A stretch of DNA of 64,000 nucleotides from Bacteroides faecalis (GTDB taxonomy: Bacteria; Bacteroidota; Bacteroidia; Bacteroidales; Bacteroidaceae). The stretch is taken from contig NZ_BHWB01000005.1 of NCBI RefSeq assembly GCF_003865075.1, forward strand, positions 1 through 64,000, read 5' to 3'. This document shows positions 54,901 through 61,964 of this stretch, one piece after another. Below the pieces are notes generated by a model. The model was not told the origin of the DNA. It saw only the letters and a list, made by a program, of their open reading frames with translations, and did not search any database. Both the position numbers and the translations under genes were made by a program. Numbering within the stretch: the first letter of the stretch is position 1; the number at the start of each line of letters is the position of its first letter.

Positions 54901-55257
54901 ATGGAAAAGCAAATATTGAGTTTTAATGACTTGCCATCAGCATTGTCATTAGTAATAAACAAGCTGGAGATTTTAGAAGAAAAGTTTTCCACACTAATGA
55001 CTCAAATTCAGCCCGATAAGGGATTGGAATGGCTTAGTGTTTCCGAATTGAGTGAGTATCTCCCTACCCATCCAGTTGAACACACAATCTATTGTTGGAC
55101 AAGCAATAAACAAATACCATTCCATAAGAAGGGGAAACGTATCATGTTCCTCAAATCTGAAATTGATGAGTGGATGCAAGATAACAAGAGTAGGTCACGA
55201 GCAGAAATTATGAATGAAGCAATAGCTTATGTTCAATCAACAAGAAAAGTCATTTAA
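54901..55257 (+). CDS. HTH (excisionase-like) DNA-binding protein
   Basis: 118 residues: SFNDLPSALSLVINKLEILE (coiled start), then WLSVSELSEYLPTHPVEHTI, YCWTSNKQIPFHKKGKRIMF and LKSEIDEWMQDNKSRSRAEI, the same family as 30885-31238 in module 1. Its codon use is more AT-rich than its GC-richer neighbours. With the flanking 37-bp direct repeats, this suggests it was inserted as a cassette between 54853 and the second SSB gene. Confidence 0.8.
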   Translation: MEKQILSFNDLPSALSLVINKLEILEEKFSTLMTQIQPDKGLEWLSVSELSEYLPTHPVEHTIYCWTSNKQIPFHKKGKRIMFLKSEIDEWMQDNKSRSRAEIMNEAIAYVQSTRKVI

Positions 55258-55293
55258 ATAACAAGGTAACGGCAAGTCTAACCAACTTGCCAC
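55257..55293 (+). repeat. Direct repeat, right copy, flanking an HTH gene
   Basis: 36 of 37 bases match the left copy (54852-54888); it begins at the HTH stop codon and ends 17 bases before the second SSB start. Confidence 0.8.
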
Positions 55294-55310
55294 TATAACA
55301 TTTTCACATT

Positions 55311-55736
55311 ATGATTTACACTCACACTATCGGACGCATCGGAGCAAAGGATTGCCGCGTCATCACAGGTACACACGGAACATTCATGGCTGTTGACATC
55401 GCAGTGGACGACTACAGTAAGGGCAAGCAAATCACCACTTGGGTAAGGGTGAAGAGCAGCAAGGAGAACCATATCCGTTTGGCTGAATACCTCACCAAGG
55501 GTCGTATGGTGCTTGTGGAAGGCACACTGACTTCTTCCATTTGGACAGACCGCAACGGAGAGAACCACATACAGCATAGCATCATAGCTGACTCCATCGC
55601 CTTTGTCAATGCAGGGAAGAAGGATGCAACCGACACACCTGCAACAAAGGCACGCAAGGCAGCCAAGGCAGAGGGCGAGGCTCCCGTACCGCCAGCCGAT
55701 GCACCGCAGGACAAGAGCGAAGACCTTCCCTTCTGA
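55311..55736 (+). CDS. ssb: Single-stranded DNA-binding protein, second copy
   Basis: 141 residues: MIYTHTIGRIGAKDCRVITG, FMAVDIAVDDYSKGKQITTW and VRVKSSKENHIRLAEYLTKG, then VEGTLTSSIWTDRNGENHIQ. The Ala/Lys/Pro linker ends in EDLPF, the canonical acidic SSB tip that binds partner enzymes, unlike the first SSB of this element. It lies upstream of the par genes. Confidence 0.85.
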   Translation: MIYTHTIGRIGAKDCRVITGTHGTFMAVDIAVDDYSKGKQITTWVRVKSSKENHIRLAEYLTKGRMVLVEGTLTSSIWTDRNGENHIQHSIIADSIAFVNAGKKDATDTPATKARKAAKAEGEAPVPPADAPQDKSEDLPF

Positions 55737-55741
55737 GGGTA

Positions 55742-55852
55742 GTATCAACTGAGAGTAGTACGTACTAATCGTAGTAAATCCGCTTTTACTATGGTTAGTA
55801 TGTACTATCAGTAGTAGAATAGTAAAGTAGTATTCACTAATAGTAGTATCAT
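55742..55852 (+). promoter_or_regulatory. Iterated sites upstream of parA (operator or partition site)
   Basis: At least eight AGTA/TACT-type units, including GTAGTACGTACTAA and TTAGTATGTACTATCAG palindromic clusters and AGTAGTA repeats. The same TAGTA/TACTA units recur after the operon at 56955-57042. Typical layout of a centromere and autoregulatory operator for a ParA/RHH system. Confidence 0.6.
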
Positions 55853-55855
55853 GTT

Positions 55856-56611
55856 ATGACACAGATAATTGCAGTATTAAATCACAAGGGTGGTGTAGGG
55901 AAAAGTACGACCGCAGTAAGCCTTGCGGCAGCTCTGCAACTGAGTAAGAAGAACGTCTTGGCTATTGACATGGATGGACAAGCCAACCTCACGGAAGCCT
56001 TGGGATTGTCCATCGAGGAAGAACAGACAGTCTATGGCGCAATGTGTGGACAGTACACCTTGCCGTTGGTCAAGTTGCACAACGGCATCACCGTCTCACC
56101 CTCATGCCTTGACCTGTCTGCGGCTGAGTTAGAGCTTATCAGCGAGCCGGGACGGGAGCTTATCTTGAAGGGACTTATCACCAAAGCCATCGCCAAAGAG
56201 CATTTCGACTACATCATCATCGACTGTCCACCGTCATTGGGCTTGCTGACCTTGAATGCCCTCACCGCAGCCGACTACATCATCATCCCTGTTCAAGCGC
56301 AATACCTTGCCATGAGAGGTATGGCAAAGTTGATGGACATCATCCGCATCGTTCAGGAGCGGCTCAACTCCAACCTTAAAGTGGGCGGCATCGTCATCAC
56401 CCAGTTCGATCGCCGCAAGACGTTGAACCGAAGCGTGAGGGAAATCGTCAATGACAGTTTTCACGAGAAGGTTTTCAAGACCGTCATCCGTGATAATGTG
56501 GCTTTGGCAGAAGCACCCATCAACGGCAAGACTATCTTTGAGTATAATCCCAAATCCAATGGTGCCAGTGATTATATGTCTTTGGCAAAAGAAGTGTTAA
56601 ACTTAAAATAG
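55856..56611 (+). CDS. parA: ParA-family partition ATPase
   Basis: 251 residues: deviant Walker A KGGVGKSTTAVSLAAAL (about 11-27), LAIDMDGQANLTEALGL (Walker A', about 36-52), YIIIDCPPSLGLLTLNAL (Walker B, about 121-138) and PVQAQYLAMRGMAKLMDII. No N-terminal HTH is present, so it is a type Ib-like ParA, which usually pairs with a small RHH protein, as here. It positions or partitions the element. It also marks this region as a plasmid or a large conjugative element. Confidence 0.9.
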   Translation: MTQIIAVLNHKGGVGKSTTAVSLAAALQLSKKNVLAIDMDGQANLTEALGLSIEEEQTVYGAMCGQYTLPLVKLHNGITVSPSCLDLSAAELELISEPGRELILKGLITKAIAKEHFDYIIIDCPPSLGLLTLNALTAADYIIIPVQAQYLAMRGMAKLMDIIRIVQERLNSNLKVGGIVITQFDRRKTLNRSVREIVNDSFHEKVFKTVIRDNVALAEAPINGKTIFEYNPKSNGASDYMSLAKEVLNLK

Positions 56612-56618
56612 CATAGCC

Positions 56619-56897
56619 ATGAGCAAGAGCAGTATGTTGAAAGAGGGAATGAAAGGCGGTCTCAACGGACTCCTTTCTTCCACAAAGAAGCCGAGTAAGG
56701 AGCAGATAGTCACAGAAACTACACCAGCACCACCTGTGTCTGTTTCTGAGACTACCGAAGTGCCGGTGCATTGCAATTTCCTTATCAACAAGAGCATCCA
56801 CACGAGGATGAAGTACCTCGCCATCAAGAAAGGGATGTCCTTGCGTGATATTGTCAATGAGGCAATGACAGAATACCTAAAGCGGCATGACACATGA
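56619..56897 (+). CDS. RHH DNA-binding partner of ParA
   Basis: 92 residues: a disordered N-terminus (SSMLKEGMKGGLNGLLSSTK), then a ribbon-helix-helix end: VHCNFLINKSIHTRMKYLAI, KKGMSLRDIVNEAMTEYLKR. It lies 7 bases after parA. Small RHH proteins play the ParB/ParG role for ParA proteins without their own HTH, and probably bind the TAGTA repeats on either side. Confidence 0.75.
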   Translation: MSKSSMLKEGMKGGLNGLLSSTKKPSKEQIVTETTPAPPVSVSETTEVPVHCNFLINKSIHTRMKYLAIKKGMSLRDIVNEAMTEYLKRHDT

Positions 56898-56904
56898 GTG
56901 CCGC

Positions 56905-56937
56905 GCGGTATCATCGCCGAACAGACGATGATACCGC
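56905..56937 (+). terminator. Terminator after the par operon
   Basis: Perfect 12-bp stem GCGGTATCATCG/CGATGATACCGC with a 9-base loop, 7 bases after the RHH stop. Confidence 0.8.
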
Positions 56938-56954
56938 TATCTCTTCTATAAACA

Positions 56955-57042
56955 GACTTTACTATCCGTAGTATGGTAGTAAAAACTATTCGACTATTAT
57001 ACTATTCGTAGTCGATACTACTTTTAGAAAATACTATCCAAC
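56955..57042 (+). repeat. Iterated TAGTA/TACTA sites downstream of the par operon
   Basis: Repeated ACTATCCGTAGTATGGTAG, ACTATTCGACTATTATACTA and GTAGTCGATACTAC units, the same base vocabulary as the upstream array at 55742-55852. Candidate partition centromere. Confidence 0.55.
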
Positions 57043-57448
57043 TCATTTTTAGGGCAATAGTTTTCTCTGCTTGTAGGACTGTCTCCATGCTGATAAAAGG
57101 CAATGTCGTTCCCTATTACAAGATTTTCTCTTTTTCCCTCATATCAACTATCGTCCTTCCCCATATACAGCTTCGCCCCACGCCATCCCGCCCGTTTCCT
57201 CTTTTACATAACAGATTTCTTTTCGCCTGCCTTGCCGCTGCGGATATTGTTTTGCAAAGGTAATGCTGGCGATTGTTCAAACACCAAATCGTCCATTGCA
57301 TTTGACCGAAAAATCTTCCTCTGCGTGCAGAGCGTATTTTTCGCTCCCGATTTGGCTTTTTGATCGCCATCACTCTTGGAAAGCAAAAAATATCCCTTGG
57401 GCAGGCAGGAAAAGCCTCCGAAATAAGGGAAGAAAAAACATAAGAGCA
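57043..57448 (+). promoter_or_regulatory. Non-coding stretch with leader element B
   Basis: A CTTCGCCCCACGCC block (about 57172) recalls the 52.6-53.7 kb repeats. Leader element B follows: TGCAAAGGTA 57253-57262, AATCTTCC 57312-57319, hairpin CTCTGC-GT-GCAGAG, GTATT 57334-57338, then the arms TCCCTT ... AAGGGA (about 57390-57430). No convincing gene; in-frame upstream ATGs for the next gene lie inside these elements. Confidence 0.45.
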
Positions 57449-58015
57449 ATGGCACACAAGAATGACTATCAAATCCAAAAGCAGTTAGACAAGCCTCAGA
57501 CTTGGTTCTGCAAATACTATCCCGCACGCATCCGCAATGTGGGTGAGAAGGAGATTGCCGACAGACAATTAGTGTTTGACTTCAAGGACGGAAGAGCCTA
57601 CGAGGAAGTGGCGCAGCGCACCGCAGAGAATATGCTGACACTCTACGGCAAGGGTTGCGTGAACATCGTCTTCGCCCCCGTTCCAGCATCCACAAGCGAG
57701 AGCAACGAACTCCGCTACAAGGCTTTCTGCCACAGGGTGTGTGAATTGACAGGAGCGGAAAACGGCTACGAGCACGTGAGGGTATGCGGAGAGCGTAAGA
57801 CCATCCACGATAACCGCAAGAACGAGGATGAAGTCCGCAAGGCGAATGTCGTTGAGTTTGATGAGCCGTTCTTCGACAACAAAATGGTGTTGGTCTTTGA
57901 CGATGTGATAACCAAGGGTCTCAGCTATGCCAAGTATGCCAACCAACTCGAAAGGCTCGGGGCATGTGTTATTGGCGGTATGTTCCTCGCACGCACACAT
58001 TATAAAGTAAGGTAA
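57449..58015 (+). CDS. Phosphoribosyltransferase-fold protein
   Basis: 188 residues from MAHKNDYQIQKQLDKPQTWF. MVLVFDDVITKGLSYAKYAN (about 148-167) is a PRPP-loop motif (DDVxTxGxS/T), and an upstream VFAPVPASTSESNELRYKAF fits the ComF-like PRTase core; no zinc finger is present. Substrate unknown. It directly precedes a SLOG gene (3-base gap), a pairing seen on plasmids and phages that suggests nucleotide or PRPP chemistry. Confidence 0.72.
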   Translation: MAHKNDYQIQKQLDKPQTWFCKYYPARIRNVGEKEIADRQLVFDFKDGRAYEEVAQRTAENMLTLYGKGCVNIVFAPVPASTSESNELRYKAFCHRVCELTGAENGYEHVRVCGERKTIHDNRKNEDEVRKANVVEFDEPFFDNKMVLVFDDVITKGLSYAKYANQLERLGACVIGGMFLARTHYKVR

Positions 58016-58018
58016 AGT

Positions 58019-58510
58019 ATGACAAAGTACGACAAGGCAGTGTCCGTATGCTTCAGCGGACACCGCAGCGTACCTTTCGCCAAGCGGAGGGAGTTGAAGC
58101 AATGTCTCAAATCGGAGATAGCCAAGGCGTATGCCGACGGCTACCGGTATTTCTATTGTGGCATGGCAATGGGATTTGACCTGCTGGCGGCAGAAGCCGC
58201 CCTTTCGTTGCAATGCGAGTTGAAGGACTTGCAGGTGATAGCCGTTGTGCCGTTCCGTGGTCAGTCTGACCGGTGGAGCAAGGAAGAGCAAGCCAAGTAT
58301 GATGCCATCCTGCGCATCGTGGATGACGTGGTCGTATTGAGCGAGCAATACTACAATGGCTGCCTTCTGAGGCGCAACGACTATATGGTCAACCGCAGTT
58401 CACGTCTCATAGCCTACTTCGATGGCAATCCCAAGGGCGGCACGTTCTACACCGTCAGAGAAGCCAAGAGGCAGGGATTGGACATAGTGAATCTTCATAA
58501 TAGTGTATAA
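58019..58510 (+). CDS. SLOG-fold (DUF1273/YspA-like) protein
   Basis: 163 residues: VSVCFSGHRSVPFAKRRELK, YFYCGMAMGFDLLAAEAAL (Gly-rich SLOG loop, about 43-61), VIAVVPFRGQSDRWSKEEQA and LIAYFDGNPKGGTFYTVREA. SLOG proteins bind nucleotides or NAD-related ligands and appear in antiviral or stress circuits. Here it forms an operon with the PRTase-fold protein. Confidence 0.8.
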   Translation: MTKYDKAVSVCFSGHRSVPFAKRRELKQCLKSEIAKAYADGYRYFYCGMAMGFDLLAAEAALSLQCELKDLQVIAVVPFRGQSDRWSKEEQAKYDAILRIVDDVVVLSEQYYNGCLLRRNDYMVNRSSRLIAYFDGNPKGGTFYTVREAKRQGLDIVNLHNSV

Positions 58511-58525
58511 CCCATAAAACAGAAA

Positions 58526-58645
58526 ATGCTTATGGACGATATTGTTGCAATCATCGTTTGCTACTTCGTGTTCGGAGCTTTGGGCAATGTGCTCAGAGCT
58601 TTGTTCGGCGGAGAGAGACGAAACGACTTCCGCCGTGACCGCTAA
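58526..58645 (+). CDS. Very small membrane protein
   Basis: 39 residues: MLMDDIVAIIVCYFVFGALG, NVLRALFGGE, then basic RRNDFRRDR. One hydrophobic helix with a positive tail; a start at Met3 (58532) is also possible. It follows the SLOG gene by 15 bases and is probably in the same operon. Function unknown. Confidence 0.5.
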   Translation: MLMDDIVAIIVCYFVFGALGNVLRALFGGERRNDFRRDR

Positions 58646-58810
58646 GCGTCTTTAAACCAAGATACGCTGACAGCCATACGTCTGCACCTTACCCCAAAAA
58701 GATGCAGCGGATAATTGTGTCCGTAGGCAAGGATATTCAGATTCCTCACCTTAACATTTTGATAAAAATAAAGATACTGCTGCCTATATTTCAAGACAGC
58801 AGTATAAACC

Positions 58811-58990
58811 TTACTCTGCAGGTGCCCATTTGCAACGCACAGGAGAGACGATTGCACCCTCTGCTTTCAGCTGCTTCATGGCTGCATCTACCTCTTTGCG
58901 GTCGAGACCGCTGAGTTCTGCGATTTTACCTGCGTTGAGAGGCTGACCAGCCTCTTTCATTGTTGCCAATACTTTTTCTTTTGCGTCCAT
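58811..58990 (-). CDS. Small winged-helix DNA-binding protein
   Basis: 59 residues: [60 protein letters not shown] compact winged helix (helix-turn-helix at about 19-40 and a wing with SPxRCKW) of a family common as lone 57-60-residue regulators in Bacteroidetes. It is the last gene of the leftward small-gene cluster. Confidence 0.75.
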   Translation of the reverse strand: MDAKEKVLATMKEAGQPLNAGKIAELSGLDRKEVDAAMKQLKAEGAIVSPVRCKWAPAE

Positions 58991-59014
58991 TGTTTTGATG
59001 ATTTGATGTTTTGT

Positions 59015-59251
59015 TTATAATCTTGTTATTAACTCTTGTATTTTGTCTTCCCTTATAATCTTCGGTTGTGCCTTACCTGCCAGAACGAGAATTTTCTTCC
59101 CGTTTCTGTAGATGTGCAGCTGTCTGCTTCGTACCACTGCTGTCAAGGTCTCATCATCCTGCATGGCTTGCCATATAGGATAATACACACCTTCTGGTTC
59201 AAACAACTTCTTCTGAAGGTGTGAGCACATGTTGGTTGTATCTATTGTCAT
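59015..59251 (-). CDS. Small hypothetical protein
   Basis: 78 residues: CSHLQKKLFEPEGVYYPIWQ, AMQDDETLTAVVRSRQLHIY, RNGKKILVLAGKAQPKIIRE. The last 40 residues look like a small beta-rich conserved module; I cannot name it. It belongs to a run of leftward genes from 61230 to 58811 with short gaps. Confidence 0.55.
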   Translation of the reverse strand: MTIDTTNMCSHLQKKLFEPEGVYYPIWQAMQDDETLTAVVRSRQLHIYRNGKKILVLAGKAQPKIIREDKIQELITRL

Positions 59252-59260
59252 ATCGTTACG

Positions 59261-59467
59261 TCATATCATTAACATGATTCTGCCAGCTTCTTTTGTGAAC
59301 ATTTCAGGGAAACGGCAGATTGTTGCATACACCTGCTTGCTTGTCACAGGCTGACCGTCCTTTCTCAGGTGCAGCCTATGACGATTGATGGCATCGGCAA
59401 TCTGGTCGGTTGTCATGCCGCCATTTCGCTTTACCATCACATATACTATGGCTTCTTCTATCTTCAT
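59261..59467 (-). CDS. HARE-HTH-like winged-helix protein
   Basis: 68 residues: MKIEEAIVYVMVKRNGGMTT, DQIADAINRHRLHLRKDGQP and VTSKQVYATICRFPEMFT fit the HARE-HTH pattern (helix, EIADxINxxxLxxxxxGxxV, QVxxRVxxxPxxF). HARE-HTH domains link DNA modification or restriction proteins to DNA. It overlaps the DUF4186 gene by 4 bases. Confidence 0.68.
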   Translation of the reverse strand: MKIEEAIVYVMVKRNGGMTTDQIADAINRHRLHLRKDGQPVTSKQVYATICRFPEMFTKEAGRIMLMI

Positions 59468-59901
59468 CCTTTATTCATCTGTTTTTCAATCCATGCCATC
59501 AATACGGCAACAGCATATTCCTGTTCTTCCTTGGTCAGTGCCCTGCCTGCTGAGATGTGATGCCACTTGAAGAAGCATCCCCGGCAACAACAGCCAGTGG
59601 CATGTTGAGCCAGGAAAACAGGATGCCCACGCATGGGAGTCTGCTTGCCGTCGTTCGGTATGACAGCCGGAGCAAGTCTTTTTGCCACAAAGTCCTCTGC
59701 GTGTTTTCGTATCGTCGGCAATCCCTTTTCCATTACATACTCCCTGTCTTGCTTGGACAGATGGAACCGGCTGCGAAAATCAGACTTTGCCAATCTCTCA
59801 AAGAGATTCGTCAGGTCATACTCTTTCTTATCACCAGGAACGCTTTCTTGCGGCTCTTCCTCTTGGAACAACGATGGATATATGTATTTCTGTGACATCA
59901 T
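59464..59901 (-). CDS. DUF4186 protein
   Basis: 145 residues from MMSQKYIYPSLF. The signature RFHLSKQDREYVMEKGLPTI, RKHAEDFVAKRLAPAVIPND, GKQTPMRGHPVFLAQHATGC, CCRGCFFKWHHISAGRAL is DUF4186, with a CCCRGCFxKWH Cys/His cluster that may bind metal. Function unknown; frequent on mobile elements and in genomes of gut bacteria. A longer frame to 60006 would overlap the upstream gene. Confidence 0.85.
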   Translation of the reverse strand: MMSQKYIYPSLFQEEEPQESVPGDKKEYDLTNLFERLAKSDFRSRFHLSKQDREYVMEKGLPTIRKHAEDFVAKRLAPAVIPNDGKQTPMRGHPVFLAQHATGCCCRGCFFKWHHISAGRALTKEEQEYAVAVLMAWIEKQMNKG

Positions 59902-60104
59902 TATCTGTTGCTTCTGATTTCTAATGTTATATCCATATATGACCGCTTGCCGTCTATATAGTCTGCATAGAGTATTTCTTCGCTTCTGCCTTTCAGAATA
60001 TGGCACTTACCGCACAGCTCACAGTTGTGCAGACATCTCCATTCATTCAGAACGTAATCCAAACGTTCCTCTCGTGTAGATGATTCAATAGAGGGTGTGC
60101 TCAT
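59901..60104 (-). CDS. Small Cys-rich hypothetical protein
   Basis: 67 residues from MSTPSIESSTREERLDYVLN. WRCLHNCELCGKCHILKGRS has four cysteines (C-x3-C-x2-C-x2-C) in a tight group and may bind zinc or an Fe-S cluster. The last bases overlap the DUF4186 start. Confidence 0.55.
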   Translation of the reverse strand: MSTPSIESSTREERLDYVLNEWRCLHNCELCGKCHILKGRSEEILYADYIDGKRSYMDITLEIRSNR

Positions 60105-60330
60105 AATCAGTGTCTCCCACAGCGTGGTCAATCAGTGCCTGAAACTCTTCTTCCGTATAGTCTTCTTCCCAACCATACGTTACGTCCTTTATGCCCAAAG
60201 TAAACCCTAATGCCTCAGAATAGGATATGCCAATTTCAGCTGCAAGGTCTCTTGCCGCTTGAAAAATCTGCTCTTCTTTGCTTAAGGGCAGTTGTTTCGC
60301 TTTCTTATGTTTTTTCTTTGGTTTCCCCAT
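60085..60330 (-). CDS. Small hypothetical protein
   Basis: 81 residues: very basic start (GKPKKKHKKAKQLPLSKEEQ), a helical middle (FQAARDLAAEIGISYSEALG) and an acidic tail (WEEDYTEEEFQALIDHAVGD). Unknown. It overlaps the following gene by 20 bases, typical of the tightly packed cluster. Confidence 0.55.
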   Translation of the reverse strand: MGKPKKKHKKAKQLPLSKEEQIFQAARDLAAEIGISYSEALGFTLGIKDVTYGWEEDYTEEEFQALIDHAVGDTDYEHTLY

Positions 60331-60344
60331 TTGAGTATATTCGT

Positions 60345-60920
60345 TTAATAATCAGCGTTGATGGGCATCTTGAAATTCCTGTATTTCTTTCGGAGTTCCT
60401 CATTTTGCGCCTTCATTTCCTCATACATATCATTCAGTGCGTCAGGAAATCCCCATCCACAAGGGCTTGCCCAACGAAGGCATTGCTTGATTCGGGAATC
60501 ATACTTGTCCCAAAGGTCATAAAGCACGATGTGGCGCAATGTCTTGTCGAAATTACTCTCAACAGAATCATAGAATTGCTCCCACATGTCTCCATAGTCA
60601 TAAGTGAACTGACAGGCATTCTCCATATAGAACACCATCAATTCTGCGACTGAATCTTCCGAAGGCTTCAGTTTCTTGAAGTCGGACAATGCCTTGCGGC
60701 ACACTGAGAAGCGTGTCTTTGGCTCTCTGTTTCTGCTCGGATAGAACTCTTCCCGTATGATGTGCTTATACTCTTCCAGCTTCTGGCCCTCATTCGGCTC
60801 TGCATAGAAGTCAAGATATTCCTTTGCCTCTTTCCGTGCAGAATAAAGTTCCAATACCATTTTTATTATTTCACTCTTGTCCATGGACATGAGGACAGAC
60901 TTTAATTTAGATTTTGACAT
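60345..60920 (-). CDS. DUF6155 family protein
   Basis: 191 residues: KLKSVLMSMDKSEIIKMVLE, LYSARKEAKEYLDFYAEPNE, then helical repeats with RFSVCRKALSDFKKLKPSED and VAELMVFYMENACQFTYDYG. This matches the DUF6155 pattern, a helical family of unknown role. It follows the thioredoxin gene by 10 bases. Confidence 0.78.
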   Translation of the reverse strand: MSKSKLKSVLMSMDKSEIIKMVLELYSARKEAKEYLDFYAEPNEGQKLEEYKHIIREEFYPSRNREPKTRFSVCRKALSDFKKLKPSEDSVAELMVFYMENACQFTYDYGDMWEQFYDSVESNFDKTLRHIVLYDLWDKYDSRIKQCLRWASPCGWGFPDALNDMYEEMKAQNEELRKKYRNFKMPINADY

Positions 60921-60930
60921 TTCTGCTCTT

Positions 60931-61230
60931 TTATCTTAAAAACGGGTCAATCGTTGCCAGCAACTCTGATTTCTGCATCACACCGCTCGTCCTCCACAAC
61001 ACTTCGCCGCGTCTGAACAGCATCAATGTGGGCACAGACTGTATGCCATACTGACTTGCAGTCACCCCATACTTGTCCACATCTACCTTGATGATGCGGA
61101 TTCTGTCACCCAACACTTCCTTCACCTGCTCAAGGATGGGGTGCATCATCTTGCATGGCTGGCACCAGGTGGCGAAGAAATCGACCAAGACAAGTTGGTC
61201 ACTTGATATAACGTCTTTGAATGTTTCCAT
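60931..61230 (-). CDS. Thioredoxin
   Basis: 99 residues: LVLVDFFATWCQPCKMMHPI with the active site WCQPC (about 22-26; WCGPC in standard thioredoxins), VDKYGVTASQYGIQSVPTLM with the cis-Pro, and FRRGEVLWRTSGVM. No signal peptide, so cytoplasmic. First gene of the leftward small-gene cluster. Gln for Gly in the active site may shift its redox potential. Confidence 0.9.
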   Translation of the reverse strand: METFKDVISSDQLVLVDFFATWCQPCKMMHPILEQVKEVLGDRIRIIKVDVDKYGVTASQYGIQSVPTLMLFRRGEVLWRTSGVMQKSELLATIDPFLR

Positions 61231-61347
61231 TACGATTTTCTGTAAAATTATGCTATTTTCTTTCCTGTTATCTTACAATACTGCCCTGCAAATGTTAAAA
61301 TCGAGAAGAATTCAATGAAAAACCTTCGTTATTTCAAAGAATATTCG

Positions 61348-61425
61348 TACCTTTGCAGCGCTCATCTATAGATAGAAGGAGTTTCGAGACCCGGTTGCCT
61401 TTGATGCAATTCGGGTCTTGCGTTT
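61348..61425 (+). ncRNA. Candidate small RNA with own promoter and terminator
   Basis: Promoter TTCG-N19-TACCTTTG (box at 61348-61355), predicted start near 61362, then a hairpin GAGACCCGGTTGC ... GCAATTCGGGTCTTG (61386-61420) with a CGTTTTAT tail. Predicted RNA about 60-65 bases. No reading frame of use lies inside. The hairpin may also end the leftward gene at 61425. Confidence 0.45.
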
Positions 61426-61961
61426 TATAGTGGTGTCTGCAATCTCTTTTTCATCTTCTTTTCCAAAGCCTTTAGTCCATACTCTTTGTTAAGATGGTAT
61501 GCTGTCAACAGATAGAATCCGTTGCTACGTTGTTGTTCCAAGACAATAACATACTTTTCCACTTTATCATAGATGTATGTTTTCTTGACCTTACGCTTTT
61601 TGCCGTCCCTCTCTTCTATGGTAAATACATCCAGATTGTCTGGTGTCAATTCTCTCACATGGTGATTTATCCAATGAAGCCTTTGTGAACGAGCCATCTC
61701 GAATACTCGCTTTGGATAAGTCGTACCGTCTTCGTTCTCAACCATGATTTCTTCACAGGTAAGATGCTTGAACAATCTTGCCATGTCAATCTCGCCATCT
61801 GTCTTTATAGGATAGATGCGCCACCCTCTGAATGAGAATTGACAGTTATCTTCTATATCACGCTTGAATATTGCATGAAGATCATGCTCTCTTTCTCGTT
61901 CACTGAGATATGCCAGTTCCAGCAGCTCAGGGTATTTCTTGATAATATTCAAACTGCTCAT
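61425..61961 (-). CDS. Putative BECR-fold nuclease/toxin-like protein
   Basis: 178 residues. The C-terminal half has FEMARSQRLHWINHHVREL, KKTYIYDKVEKYVIVLEQQR and NGFYLLTAYHLNKEYG. An Arg-rich strand followed by [Y/F]YLLTAY is the pattern of RlfB/Barnase-EndoU-type (BECR) RNase toxins on plasmids; this is inference. It starts 3 bases after the DUF3800 gene, so the two are a unit. Confidence 0.55.
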   Translation of the reverse strand: MSSLNIIKKYPELLELAYLSEREREHDLHAIFKRDIEDNCQFSFRGWRIYPIKTDGEIDMARLFKHLTCEEIMVENEDGTTYPKRVFEMARSQRLHWINHHVRELTPDNLDVFTIEERDGKKRKVKKTYIYDKVEKYVIVLEQQRSNGFYLLTAYHLNKEYGLKALEKKMKKRLQTPL

Positions 61962-61964
61962 TGG

